A DNA stretch of 64,000 bases from Paratinospora sagittata (Eukaryota > Streptophyta > Magnoliopsida > Ranunculales > Menispermaceae): assembly GCA_035771175.1 (NCBI GenBank), contig CM069594.1, forward strand, positions 45,931,534-45,995,533, written 5' to 3'. How positions within the stretch are numbered: the first letter of the stretch is position 1; the number at the start of each line of letters is the position of its first letter. The translations under genes and the position numbers were made by a program. Under the pieces are notes generated by a model. The model made no database searches. It worked only from the letters and a program-made list of their open reading frames with translations, and was not told the DNA's origin. Positions 23,735 through 36,745 of this stretch are shown here, piece after piece.

Positions 23735-24884
23735 ATCAACAACACATCAAACAATAGGTATCGAAGTCTACAAAGATCAAGCTCGAAGAACGAAGACATA
23801 TCTCATGTCTAATGCAATAGTTTTATCTTTGGTGTGTAGGGTAACTTCTCGATCAATCTCAGCACTAAAACTCAGAAAAATGAAAAGTCTTTAAACTCAC
23901 TTTGATATACTACTCCATTTTGAAAAAAATGTTTTCCGGAAGGTTTTAATCATAATTTCAATGAGTTTTGTATTATTTAACAGTTTTTAATCTTATATCA
24001 ATATGTTTTGAGTCAATGGAATGGTTCTTGAGTGTCAAAATATTAATTTTCCAAAAATAACGCTATTCAGCAATTTGCAAAAATTTTCCAGTTGGCACTT
24101 GCGCCCTTTCAGTGTTGATAGCCCGCTGATAGGGTTGTATAATAAAACGTTTCTTTTTCTTGAAAATTGTCTATAGCGCGCTATACCCTTTGGTAACTCG
24201 CTATAAAAATGTTGTCGTGATCTTTCCATTTTTAGTAAAGTGGGCAATAGCGCGCCATAGGCCTCGATAACTTGCTATCGGAAAGTCTGAAAAACGCGAG
24301 CTCTCGGGTTTGTGTATATCAACCTGCTATCTTTCAATAGAGAACATGATACACAACCCAATAATAACACGCTATCCACGTTTGAGACAAAAATCAGCTA
24401 TTTCTAACGAGAAAAATGTGGCCACTTCTCCTTGCTCGACTTTTCTATACCTTACACAGTTTTGCCTGGTTATATTAATTGAAATATAAACTACTAACAC
24501 TTTGATCGTTCCCATTGTCTCGCACGCCCAACACAACTTTAGATTAAACAACGTTTTGAATTCAAATCATTTTGTACTCTCTTGCTTTTTAACCTCCAAC
24601 TACTAATTTTATAAAACCCTCATTCTCTGATTTTCAAAGATATAACACGCACGATTTTTGCAAGTTAGACTGAGCTTTCCAAAGAGTGTTTAAATCGAAG
24701 AAAGTCGTTATTCTTGTCCAAACAACCTTCGAACTAAAACAAAATTGCAAACTGTCTTCATTTTATTCCTTTTGTGCTGAGATTTCAAGAGGCTATCTAT
24801 TGTTTTAAACTGTAAGTACGTGAAGTGTTCTCGGTAAGAGAAAACATCACCTGTATTTTTTCTTTCTAAGAGCTTGAACTAATC
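23735..24884 (+). repeat. Monomer U21 (1,150 bp, two internal deletions)
   Basis: First monomer after the trimer block. A 6-bp deletion at about 24715 (ttcttgtcc) and a 30-bp deletion at about 24758 (actgtcttcatttt). P1 perfect, P2 atagcgcgccat. TAA at 24487-24489. Confidence 0.92.
24715..24759 (+). other. Two deletions in U21 (6 bp and 30 bp)
   Basis: Compared with its neighbours, gcattt is missing near 24715 and 30 bp are missing at 24758/24759. The 30-bp deletion lies between two tctt copies, consistent with slippage or end joining at short homology. Confidence 0.88.
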
Positions 24885-26070
24885 ATCAACAACACATCAA
24901 ACAATAGGTATCAAAGTCTACAAAGATCAAGCTCGAAGAACGAAGACATATCTCATGTCTAATGCAATAGTTTTATCTTTGGTGTGTAGGGTAACTTCTC
25001 GATCAATCTCAGCACTAAAACTCAGAAAATTGAAAACTCTTTAAAATCATCTCGATATACTATTCCATTTTGAAAAAAATGTTTTCCGGAAGGTTTTAAT
25101 CATAATTTCAATGAGTTTTGAATTATTTAATAGTTTTTAATCTTATATCAATATGTTTTGAGTCAATGGAACGGTTCTTGAGTGTCAAAATATTAATTTT
25201 CCAAAAATAAGGCTATTCAGCAATTTGCAAAAATTTTCCTGTTTGCATATGCGCCCTATCAGTTTTGATAGCCCGCTGATAAGGTTGTCTAATAAAACAT
25301 TTGTTTTTCTTGAAAATTGTCTATAGCGCGCTATCCCCTTTGATAACTCGCTATAAAGATGTTGTCGTGATCTTTCCATTTTTAGTAAAGTGGGCAATAG
25401 CGCGCTATAGGCCTCGATAACTCGCTAACGGAAAGTCTCAAAAACTCGAGCTCTCGGGTTTGTGTATATCAACCTGCTATCTTTCAATAGAGAACATGAT
25501 ACACAACCCAATAATAACACGCTATCCACGTTTGAGACAAAAATCAGATATTTCTAACGAGAAAAATGTGGCCACTTTTCCTTGCTCGACTTTTCTATAC
25601 CTTACACAGTTTTCCCTGGTTATCTTAATTGAAATATTATCTACTAAAACCTTGATGATTCCCATTGTCTCACACGCCCAAAACAACTTTAGATTAAACA
25701 ACGTTTTGAATTCAAATCATTTTGTACTCTCTTCCTCTTTAACCTGTAACTACTAAATTGATAAAACCTTCATTCTCTGATTTTCAAAGATAGAACACGC
25801 ACGATTTTTGCAAGTTAGACTGAGCTTTCCAAAGAGTGTTTAAATCGAAGAAAGTCGTTATTCTTGCATTTGTCCAAACAACCTTCGAACTGAATCAAAA
25901 TTGCAAACTGTCTCGAAGATAACCTAATTATTTCGCAAGTTCTTCAATTTCTTCCTTTTGTGCTGAGATTTCCAGAGGCTATCTATTGTTTTAAACTGTA
26001 AGTACGTGAAGTGTTCTCGGTAAGAGAAAACATCACCTGTATTTTTTCTTTCTAAGAGCTTGAACTAATT
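24885..26070 (+). repeat. Monomer U22 (1,186 bp)
   Basis: P1 and P2 perfect. HP changed in loop (ttttgatagc) and right arm (ctgataagg). Frame open 25460-25756. Confidence 0.91.
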
Positions 26071-27256
26071 ATCAACAACACATCAAAAAATAGGTCTCGA
26101 AGTCTACAAAGATCAGGCTCGAAGAACGAAGACATATCTCATGTGTAATGCAATAGTTTTATTTTTGGTGTGTAGGGTAACTTCTCGATCAATCTCAGCA
26201 CTAAAACTCAGAAAATTGAAAAGTCTTTAAAATCACTTCGATATAGTATTCCATTTTGAAAAAAATGTTTTTCGGAAGGTTTTAATCATAATTTCAATGA
26301 GTTTTAAATTATTTAATAGTTTTTAATCTTATATCAATAAGTTTTGAGTCAATGGAATGGTTCTTGAGTGTCAAAATATTAATTTTCCAAAAATAAGGCT
26401 ATTCAGCAATTTGCAAAAATTTTCCAGTTGGCACTTGCGCCCTATCAGTGTTGATAGCCCGCGGATAATGTTGTATAATAAAACATTTGTTTTTCTTGAA
26501 AATTGTCTATAGCGCGCTATCCCCTTTGATAACTCGCTATAAAAATGTCGTCGTGATCTTTCCATTTTTAGTAAAGTGGGCAATAGCGCGCTATAGGCCT
26601 CGATAACTCGCTATCGGAAAGTCTGAAAAACTCGAGCTCTCAGGTTTGTGTATATCAACCTGCTATCTTTCAATAGAGAACATGATACACAACCCAATAA
26701 TAACACGCTATCCACGTTTGAGACAAAAATCAGATATTTCTAACGAGAAAAATGTGGCCACTTCTCCTTGCTTGACTTTTCTATACCTTACACAGTTTTG
26801 CCTGGTTATATTAATTGAAATATAATCTACTTACACCTTGATCGTTCCCATTGTCTCGCACGCCCAACGCAACTTCCGATTAAACAACGTTTTGAACTCA
26901 AATCATTTTGTACTCTCTTCCTCTTTAACCTGCAACTACTAATTTTATAAAACCCTCATTCTCTGATTTTCAAAGATAGAACACGCACGATTTTTGCAAG
27001 TTAGACTGAGCTTTCCAAAGAGTGTTTAAATCGAAGAAAGTCGTTATTCTTGCATTTGTCCAAACAACCTTCGAACTGAATCAAAATTGCAAATTGTCTT
27101 GAAGATAACCTAATTATTTCGCAAGTTCTTCATTTTATTCTTTTTGTGCTGAGATTTCAAGAGGCTATCTATTGTTTTAAACTGTAAGTATGTGAAGTGT
27201 TCTCGGTAAGAGAAAACATCACCTGTATTTTTTCTTTCTAAGAGCTTGAACTAATC
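26071..27256 (+). repeat. Monomer U23 (1,186 bp)
   Basis: Preceded by aattatcaac rather than aatcatcaac, as are U27 and U29. P1 and P2 perfect; HP right arm gcggataatg. TAA at 26823-26825. EcoRI site lost. Confidence 0.91.
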
Positions 27257-28440
27257 ATCAACAACACATCAAATAATAGGTATCGAAGTGTACAAAGATC
27301 AGGCTCGAAGAACGAAGACATACTTCATGTCTAATGCAATAGTTTTATCTTTGATGTGTAGAGTAACTTCTCGATCAATCTCAGCACTAAAACTTAGAAA
27401 ATTGAAAAGTCTTTAAAATCACTTCGATATACTAGTCCATTTTGAAAAAATTGTTTTCCGGACGGTTTTAATCATAATTTCAATGAGTTTTAAATTATTT
27501 AATAGTTTTTAATCTTATATCAATATGTTTTGAGTCAATGGAATGGTTCATGAGTGTCAAAATATTAATTTTCCAAAAATAAGGCTATTCAGCAATTTGC
27601 AAAAATTTTCCAGTTGGCACTTGCACCCTATCTGTGTTGATAGCCCACTGATGGGCTTGTCTACCAAAACATTTGTTTTTCCTTAAAATTGTCTATAGCG
27701 CGCTATCTCTTTTGATAACTCGCTATAAAGATGTTGCTGTGATCTTTCCATTTTTAGTAAAGTGGGCAATAGCGCTATAGGCCTCGATAACTCGCAATCA
27801 AAAAGTCTGAAAAACTCGAGCTCTGGGGTTTCTGTATATCAACCTGCTATCTTTCAATAGAGAACATGATACACAACCCAATAATAACACGCTATCCACG
27901 TTTGAGACAAAAATCAGATATTTCTAACGAGAAAAATGTGGCCACTTCTCCTTGCTCGACTTTTCTATGCCTTACATAGTTTTGCCTGGTTATATTAATT
28001 GAAATATAATCTACTAACACCTTGATCATTCTCATTGTCTCGCACGCCCAGTACAACTTCAGATTAAACAACGTTTTGACTTCATATCATTTTGTACTCT
28101 CTTCCTCTTTAACCTGCAACTACTAATTTTATAAAACCCTCATTCTCGGATTTTCAAAGATAGAACACGCACGATTTTTGCAAGTTAGACTGAGCTTTCC
28201 AAATAGTGTTTAAATCGAAGAAAGTCGTTATTCTTGCATTTGTCCAAACAACCTTCGAACTGAATCAAAATTGCAAACTGTCTTGAAGATAACCTAATTA
28301 TTTCGCAAGTTCTTCATTTTATTCCTTTTGTGCTGAGATTTCAAGAGGATATCTATTGTTTTAAACTGTAAGTACGTGAAGTGTTCTCGGTAAGAGAAAA
28401 CATCACCTGTATTTTTTCTTTCTAAGAGCTTGAACTAATC
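27257..28440 (+). repeat. Monomer U24 (1,184 bp)
   Basis: P1 perfect; P2 shortened to the 10-bp palindrome. HP broken on both arms. TAG at 27977-27979. Shares cttgtctaccaaaac with U29, five monomers away. Confidence 0.9.
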
Positions 28441-29627
28441 ATCAACAACACATCAACTAATAGGTATCAAAGTCTACAAAGATCAAGCTTGAAGAACGAA
28501 GACATATCTCATGTGTAATGCAATAGTTTTATCTTTGGTGTGTAGGGTAACTTATCGACCAATCTCAGCACTAAAACTCAGAAAATTGAAAAGTCTTTAA
28601 ATTCACTTCGATATACTATTCCATTTTGAAAAAAATGTTTTCTGGAAGGTTTTAATCATAATTTCAATGAGTTTTGAATTATTTAATAGTTTTTAATCTT
28701 ATATCAATATGTTTTGAGTCAATGGAATGGTTCTTGAGTGTCAAAATATTTATTTTCCAAAAATAAGGCTATTCAGCAATTTGCAAAAATTTTCTAGTTT
28801 GCACTTGCGCCCTATCAGTCTTGATAGCCCGCTGATATGGTTGTCTAATAAAACATTTGTTTTTCTTGAAAATTGTCTATAGCGCGCTATCCCCTTTGAT
28901 AACTCGCTATAAAGATGTTGTCGTGATTTTTCCATTTTTAGTAAATTGGGCCATAGCGCGCTATAGGCCTCGATAACTCGCTATCGGAAAGTCTGAAAAA
29001 CTCGAGCTCTCGGGTTTGTGTATATCAACATGCTATCTTTCAATAGAGAACATGATACAACACCCAATAATAACACACTATCCACGTTTGAGACAAAAAT
29101 CAGATATTTCTAACGAGAAAAATGTGGTCACTTCTCCTTGCTCGACTTTTCTATACCTTACACAGTTTTGCCTGGTTATATTAATTGAAATATTATCTAC
29201 TAACACCTTGATGATTCCCATTGTCTCGCACGCCCAAAACAACTTTAGATTAAACAACGTTTTGAATTCAAATCATTTTGTACTCTCTTCCTCTTTAACT
29301 TGCAACTACTAATTTTATAAAACTTTCATTCTCTGATTTTCAAAAATAGAACACGCACGATTTTTTCAAGTTAGACTGAGCTTTCCAAAGAGTGTTTAAA
29401 TCGAAGGAAGTCGTTATTCTTGCATTTGTCCAAACAACCTTCGAACTGAATCAAAATTGCAAAAATGTCTTGAAGATAACCTAATTATTTCGCAAGTTCT
29501 TAATTTTATTCCTTTTGTGCTGAGATTTCAAGAGGCTATCTATTGTTTTAAACTGTAAGTACGTGAAGTGTTCTCGGTAAGAGAAAACATCACCTGTATT
29601 TTTTCTTTCTAAGAGCTTGAACTAATC
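28441..29627 (+). repeat. Monomer U25 (dimer V, position 1, 1,187 bp)
   Basis: P1 perfect; P2 preceded by cc (ccatagcgcgctat). HP right arm ctgatatgg. Core altered to tacaacacccaat and taacacac. Frame open 29016-29312. Confidence 0.92.
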
Positions 29628-30813
29628 ATCAACAACACCTCAAACAATAGGTATCGAAGTCTACAAAGATCACGCTCGAAGAACGAAGACATATCTCATG
29701 TCTAATGCAATAGTTTTATCTTTGGTGTGTAGAGTAACTTCTCGATCAATCTCAGCACTAAAACTTAGAAAATTGAAAAGTCTTTAAAATCACTTCGATA
29801 CACTATTCCATTTTGAAAAAAATGTTTTCCGGAAGGTTTTAATCATAATTTCAATGAGTTTTGAATTATTTAATAGCTTTTAACCTTATTTCAATATGTT
29901 TTGAGTCAATAGATTGGTTCTTGAGTGTCAAAATATTAATTTTCCAAAAATAAGGCTCTTCAGCAATTTGCAAAAATTTTCCAGTTGGAACTTGCGCCCT
30001 ATTAGTGTTGATAGCCCGCTGATAGGGTTGTATAATAAAACATTTGTTTTTCTTGAAAATTGTCTATAGCGCGCTATACCCTTTGATAACTCGCTATAAA
30101 AATGTTGTCGTGATCTTTCCATTTTTAGTAAAGTGGGCAATAGCGCGCGATAGGCCTCGATAACTCGCTATCGGAAAGTCTGAAAAACTCGAGCTCTCGG
30201 GTTTGTGTATATCAACCTGCTATCTTTCAATAGAGAACATGATACACAACCCAATAATAACACGCTATCCACGTTTGAGACAAAAATCAGATATTTCTAA
30301 CGAGAAAAATGTGGGCACTTCTCCTTGCTCGACTTTTCTGGACCTTACACAGTTTTGCCTGGTTATATTAATTGAAATATTATCTACTAACTCCTTGATG
30401 ATTCCCATTGTCTCGCACGCCCAAAACAACTTTAGATTAAACAACGTTTTGAATTCAAATCATTTTGTACTCTCTTCCTCTATAACCTGCAACAACTAAT
30501 TTTATAAAACCCTCATTCTCTGATTTTCAAATATATAACACGCACGATTTTTGCGAGTTAGACTTAGCTTTCCAAAGAGTGTTTAAATCGAAGAAAGTCG
30601 TTATTCTTGCATTTGTCCAAACAACCTTCGAACTGAATCAAAAGTGCAAACTGTCTTGAAGATAACCTCATTATTTTGCAAGTTCTCCATTTTATTCCTT
30701 TTGTGCTGAGATTTCCAGAGGCTATCTATTGTTTTAAACTGTAAGTACGTGAAGTGTTCTCGGTAAGAGAAAATATCACCTGTATTTTTCCTTTCTAAGA
30801 GCTTGAACTAATT
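29628..30813 (+). repeat. Monomer U26 (dimer V, position 2, 1,186 bp)
   Basis: P1 perfect, P2 atagcgcgcgat. Left HP arm ccctattag. Core mark gtgggcactt. Frame open 30203-30499. Confidence 0.92.
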
Positions 30814-32000
30814 ATCAACAACACATCGAACAATAGGTCTCGAAGTCTACAAAGATCAGGCTCGAAGAACGAAGACATATGTCACGTCTAATGCAATAGT
30901 TTTATCTTTGGTGTGTAGGGTAACTTCTCGATCAATCTCAGCACTAAATATTAGAAAATTGAAAAGTCTTTAAAATCACTTCGATATACTATTCCATTTT
31001 GAAAAAAATGTTTTCCGGAAGGTTTTAATCATAATTTCAATGAGTTTTAAATTATTTAATAGTTTTTAATCTTATATCAATATATTTTGAGTCAATGGAA
31101 TGGTTCTTGAGTGTCAAAATATTAATTTTCCAAAAATAAGGCTATTCAGCAATTTGCAAAAATTTTCCAGTTTGCACTTGCGCCCTATCAGTCTTGATAG
31201 CCCGCTGATATGGTTGTCTAATAAAACATTTGTTTTTCTTGAAAATTGTCTATAGCGCGCTATCCCCTTTGATAACTCGCTATAAAGATGTTGTCGTGAT
31301 TTTTCCATTTTTAGTAAATTGGGCCATAGCGCGCTATAGGCCTCGATAACTCGCTATCGGAAAGTCTGAAAAACTCGAGCTCTCGGGTTTGTGTATATCA
31401 ACATGCTATCTTTCAATAGAGAACATGATACAACACCCAATAATAACACACTATCCACGTTTGAGACAAAAATCAGATATTTCTAACGAGAAAAATGTGG
31501 TCACTTCTCCTTGCTCGACTTTTCTATACCTTACACAGTTTTGCCTGGTTATATTAATTGAAATATTATCTACTAACACCTTGATGATTCCCATTGTCTC
31601 GCACGCCCAAAACAACTTTAGATTAAACAACGTTTTGAATTCAAATCATTTTGTACTCTCTTCCTCTTTAACTTGCAACTACTAATTTTATAAAACTTTC
31701 ATTCTCTGATTTTCAAAAATAGAACACGCACGATTTTTTCAAGTTAGACTGAGCTTTCCAAAGAGTGTTTAAATCGAAGGAAGTCGTTATTCTTGCATTT
31801 GTCCAAACAACCTTCGAACTGAATCAAAATTGCAAAAATGTCTTGAAGATAACCTAATTATTTCGCAAGTTCTTAATTTTATTCATTTTGTGCTGAGATT
31901 TCAAGAGGCTATCTATTGTTTTAAACTGTAAGTACGTGAAGTGTTCTCGGTAAGAGAAAACATCATCTGTATTTTTTCTTTCTAAGAGCTTGAACTAATC
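30814..32000 (+). repeat. Monomer U27 (dimer V, position 1, second copy, 1,187 bp)
   Basis: From about 31161 a near copy of U25. The left part (cgaacaataggtctc, ctaaatattag) instead matches the start of U29. Frame open 31389-31685. Confidence 0.92.
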
Positions 32001-33188
32001 ATCAACAACACCTCAAACAATAGGTATCGAAGTCTACAAAGATCACGCTCGAAGAACGAAGACATTTCTCATGTCTAATGCAATAGTTTTATCTTTGGTG
32101 TGTAGAGTAACTTCTCGATCAATCTCAGCACTAAAACTTAGAAAATTGAAAAGTCTTTAAAATGACTTCGATATACTATTCCATTTTGAAAAAAATGTTT
32201 TCCGGAAGGTTTTAATCATAATTTCAATGAGTTTTGAATTATTTAATAGCTTTTAACCTTATTTCAATATGTTTTGAGTCAATAGAATGGTTCTTGAGTG
32301 TCAAAATATTAATTTTCCAAAAATAAGGCTCTTCAGCAATTTGCAAAAATTTTCCAGTTGGAACTTGCGCCCTATTAGTGTTGATAGCCCGCTGATAGGG
32401 TTGTATAATAAAACATTTGTTTTTCTTGAAAATTGTCTATAGCGCGCTATACCCTTTGATAACTCGCTATAAAAATGTTGTCGTGATCTTTCCATTTTTA
32501 GTAAAGTGGGCAATAGCGCGCGATAGGCCTCGATAACTCGCTATCGGAAAGTCTGAAAAACTCGAGCTCTCGGGTTTGTGTATATATCAACCTGCTATCT
32601 TTCAATAGAGAACATGATACACAACCCAATAATAACACGCTATCCACGTTTGAGACAAAAATCAGATATTTCTAACGAGAAAAATGTGGGCACTTCTCCT
32701 TGCTCGACTTTTCTAGACCTTACACAGTTTTGCCTGGTTATATTAATTGAAATATTATCTACTAACTCCTTGATGATTCCCATTGTCTCGCACGCCCAAA
32801 ACAACTTTAGATTAAACAACGTTTTGAATTCAAATCATTTTGTACTCTCTTCCTCTATAACCTGCAACAACTAATTTTATAAAACCCTCATTCTCTGATT
32901 TTCAAATATATAACACGCACGATTTTTGCGAGTTAGACTTAGCTTTCCAAAGAGTGTTTAAATCGAAGAAAGTCGTTATTCTTGCATTTGTCCAAACAAC
33001 CTTCGAACTGAATCAAAAGTGCAAACTGTCTTGAAGATAACCTCATTATTTTGCAAGTTCTTCATTTTATTCCTTTTGTGCTGAGATTTCAAGAGGCTAT
33101 CTATTGTTTTAAACTGTAAGCACGTGAAGTGTTCTCGGTAAGAGAAAATATCACCTGTATTTTTCCTTTCTAAGAGCTTGAACTAATT
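32001..33188 (+). repeat. Monomer U28 (dimer V, position 2, second copy, 1,188 bp)
   Basis: Near copy of U26 with an extra TA (gtgtatatatc) before the core. The end has gtaagcacgtg where U26 has gtaagtacgtg. Frame open 32578-32874. Confidence 0.92.
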
Positions 33189-34371
33189 ATCAACAACACA
33201 TCGAACAATAGGTCTCGAAGTCTACAATAATCAGGCTCGAAGAACGAAGACATATCTCATGTCTAATGCAATAGTTTTATCTTTGGTGTGTAGGGTAACT
33301 TCTCGATCAATCTCAGCACTAAATATTAGAAAATTGAAAAGTCTTTAAAATCACTTCGATATACTATTCCATTTTGAAAAAAATGTTTTCCGGAAGGTTT
33401 TAATCATAATTTCAATGAGTTTTAAATTATTTAATAGTTTTTAATCTTATATCAATATATTTTGAGTCAATGGAATGGTTCTTGAGTGTCAAAATATTAA
33501 TTTTCCAAAAATAAGGCTATTCAGCAATTTGAAAAAATTTTCCAGTTGGCACTTGCGCCCTATCAGTCTTGATGGCCCGCTGATAGGCTTGTCTACCAAA
33601 ACATTTGTTTTTCTTGAAAATTGTCTACAGCGCGCTATCCCCTTTGATAACTCGTTATAAAGATGTTGCCGTGATCTTTCCATTTTTAGTAAAGTGGCAA
33701 TAGCGCGCTATAGGCCTCGATAATTTGCTATCGGAAAGTCTGAAAAACTCGAGCTCTTGGGTTTGTGTATATCAACCTGCTATCTTTTAATAGAGAACAT
33801 GATACACAACCCAATAATAACACGCTATCCACGTTTGAGACAAAAATCAGATATTTCTAGCGAGAAAAATGTGGCCACTTCTCCTTGCTCGACTTTTCTA
33901 TACCTTACACAGGTTTGCCTGGTTATATTAATGGAAATATTATCTACTAACACCTTGATGATTCCCATTGTCTCGCACGCCCAAAACATCTTTAGATTAA
34001 ACAACGTTTTGAATTCAAATCATTTTGTACTCTCTTCCTCTTTAACCTGCAACTACTAATTTTATAAAACTCTCATTCTATGATTTTCAAATATAGAACA
34101 CGCACAATTTTTGCGAGTTAGACTGAGTTTCCAAAGAGTGTTCAAATCGAAGAAAGTCGTTATTCTTGCATTTGTCCAAACAACCTTCGAACTGAATCAA
34201 AATTGCAAACTGTCTTGAAGATAACCTAATTATTTCGCAAGTTCTTCATTTTATTCCTTTTGTGCTGAGATTTCCAGAGGCCATCTATTGTTTTAAACAG
34301 TAAGTATGTGAAGTGTTCTCGGTAAGAGAAAACATCACCTGTATTTTTTTTTCTAAGAGCTTGAACTAATC
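33189..34371 (+). repeat. Monomer U29 (1,183 bp)
   Basis: Left part copies U27. P1 changed to acagcgcgctat, P2 perfect, one G missing in aaagtggcaat. Loop of HP reads cttgatggcc. Frame open 33757-34059. Confidence 0.91.
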
Positions 34372-36099
34372 ATCAACAACACATCAAACACTAGGTATCC
34401 GAGTCAAAAAAGATCAAGCTCGAAGAACGAAGACATATCTCATGTCTAATGCAATATTTTTATCTTTGGTGTGTAGGGTAACTTCTCGATCAATCTCAGC
34501 ACTAAAACTCAAAAAAATGAAAATTCTTTAAAATCACTTCAATATGGTATTCCATTTTGAAAAAAAATGTTTTCCGGAACGTTTTAATCATAATTTCAAT
34601 GAGTTTTAAATTATTTAATAGTTTTTAATCTTATATCAATATGTTTTGAGTCAATGGAATGGTTCTTGAGTGTCAAAATATTAATTTTCCAAAAATAAGG
34701 CTAGTCAGCAATTTGCAAAAATTTTCCAGTTGGCACTTGCGCCCTATCAGTGTTGATAGCCCACTGATAGGGTTGTATAATAAAACATTTGTTTTTCTTG
34801 AAAATTTTCTATAGCGCGCTATACCCTTTGATAACTCGCTATAAAAATGTTGCCGTGATCTTTCCATGTTTAGTAAAGTGGGCAATAGCGCGCTATAGGC
34901 CTCGATAACTCGCTATCGGAAAGTCTGAAAAACTCGAGCTCTCGGATTTGTGTATATCAACCTGCTATCTTTCAATAGAGAACATGATACACAACCCAAT
35001 AATAACACGCTATCCACGTTTGAGACAAAAATCTGATATTTCTAACGAGAAAAATGTGGCCACTTCTCCTTGCTCGACCTTTCAATACCTTACACAGTTT
35101 TGCCTGGTTATCTTAATTGAAATATTATCTACTAACACCTTGATGATTCCCATTGTCTCGCACGCCCAAAACAACTTTAGATTAAACAACGTTTTGAATT
35201 CAAATCATTTTGTACTCTCTTCCTCTTTAACCAGCAACTACTAATTTTATAAAACCCTTATTCTCTGATTTTCAATGATAGAACAGGCACGATTTTTGCG
35301 AGTTAGACTGAGCTTTCCAAAGAGTGTTTAAATCGAAGAAAGTCGTTATTCTTGCATTTGTCCAAACAACCTTCAAACTGAATCAATATTGCAAACTGTC
35401 TTGAAGATAACCTAATTATTTCGCAAGTTCTTCATTTTATTCCTTTTGTGCTTAGATTTCGAGAGGTTTTCTATTGTTTTAAACTGTAAGTATGTGAAGT
35501 GTTCTCGGTAAGAGAAAACATCACCTGTATTTTTTTTTTCTAAGAGCTTGAACTAATCATCAACAACACATCAAACAATAGGTATCGAAGTCTAAAAAGA
35601 TCAAGCTCGAAGAACGAACACATATCTCATGTCTAATGAAATAGTTTTATCTTTGGTGTGTAGGGTAACTTCTAGATCAATCTCAGCACTAAAACTCAGA
35701 AAATTGATAAGTCTTCAAAATAACTTCGATATAGTATTCCATTTTGAAAAAAAATGTTTTCCGGAAGGTTTTAATCATATTTTCAATGAGTTTTGAATTA
35801 TTTAATAGTTTTTAATCTTATATCAATATGTTTTGAGTCAATGGAATGGTTCTTGAGTGTCAAAATATTAATTTTCCAAAAATAAGGCTATTTAGCAATT
35901 TGCTAAAATTTTCCAGTTGGCACTAGCGCCCTACCAGTGTTGATAGCCCGCTGATAGGGTTGTATAATAAAACATTTGTTTTTATTGAAAATTGTCTATA
36001 GCGCGCTATACCTTTTGATAACTCGCTATAAAAATGTTGCCGTGATCTTTCCATTTTTAGTAAAGTGCGCAATAGCGCGCTATAGGCCTCGATAACTCG
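33531..36099 (+). repeat. Block VI: transitional monomers between Block V and subfamily Q
   Basis: The right part of U29, all of U30 and the left part of U31. The cores of U29 and U30 are the ordinary type (acacaacccaataataac). From about 36100 U31 changes to subfamily Q marks (cgctttcgg, then acacaacacagtaatacc). No multimer phase is visible. Confidence 0.7.
34372..35558 (+). repeat. Monomer U30 (1,187 bp)
   Basis: P1, P2 and HP all perfect. Left part shares caaacactaggtatc and ggagtcaaaaaag-like marks with U33. Frame open 34948-35244. Confidence 0.91.
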
Positions 36100-36745
36100 C
36101 TTTCGGAAAGTCTGAGAAACTCGAGCTCTCGGGTTTGTGTATATCAACCTGCTATCTTTAAATAGACAACATGATACACAACACAGTAATACCACGCTAT
36201 CCACGTTTGAGACAAAAATCAGATATTTCTAACGAGAAAAATGTGCCCACTTGTCCTTGCTCGACTTTTCTATACCATACACAATTTTGCCTAGTTATCT
36301 TAATTAAAATATTCTCTGCTAACACCTTCATGATTCCCATTGTCTCGCACGCCCAAAACACATTTAGATTAAACAACGTTTTGAATCCAAATCATTTTGT
36401 ACTCTCTTCTTCTTTAACCTGCAACTACTAATTTTATAAAACCCTCATTCTCTGATTTTCAAAGATAGAACACGCACGATTTTTGTGAGTTAGACTGAGC
36501 TTTCAAAAGAGTGTTTAAATCGAAGAAAGTCATTATTCTTGCATTTGTCCAAATAACCTTCGAACTGAATCAAAATTGCAAACTGTCTTGAAGATAACCT
36601 CATTATTTTGCAAGTTCTTCATTTTATTCCTTTTGTGCTGAGATTTCCAGAGGCTATCTATTGTTTTAAACTGTAAGTATGTAAAGTGTTCTCTGTAAGA
36701 GAAAACATCACCTTTATTTTTACTTTTTAAGAGCTTGAACTAATC
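35559..36745 (+). repeat. Monomer U31 (ordinary left, first Q core, 1,187 bp)
   Basis: Changes to Q marks from cgctttcgg on. P1 and P2 perfect; left HP arm ccctaccag. EcoRI site lost (gaatcc). Core reads atgtgcccactt, as in U38 and U39. Frame open from 36171 to 36431. Confidence 0.91.

Larger units (their letters stand above)
23661..28789 (+). repeat. Block IV: divergent single monomers (end of U20 to start of U25)
   Basis: U21-U24 have no obvious multimer partner. They share marks absent to the left: a C in the T tract (ttttttctttctaag) from the end of U21 on, tacaaagatca near the monomer start, and actcagaaaa where Block III has actcacaaaa. U21, U23 and U24 share ggttatattaatt and gttatattaattg-type changes. 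They are more different from one another than monomers inside the HOR blocks, which suggests an older segment that escaped recent amplification. Confidence 0.75.
28790..33530 (+). repeat. Block V: duplicated dimer HOR, ~2,373 bp x 2 (U25-U28)
   Basis: U25 matches U27 and U26 matches U28. Landmarks 29052/31425 are 2,373 bp apart and 30239/32614 are 2,375 bp apart; the 2-bp difference is a TA added at about 32581 (gtgtatatatcaacc). Shared private marks are tacaacacccaat and ccatagcgcgctat in U25/U27, and gtgggcacttc and caacaactaat in U26/U28. The repeated segment begins near gtttgcacttgcgc in U25 and its second copy runs into U29, where marks such as ctaaatattag still match U27. Confidence 0.9.
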
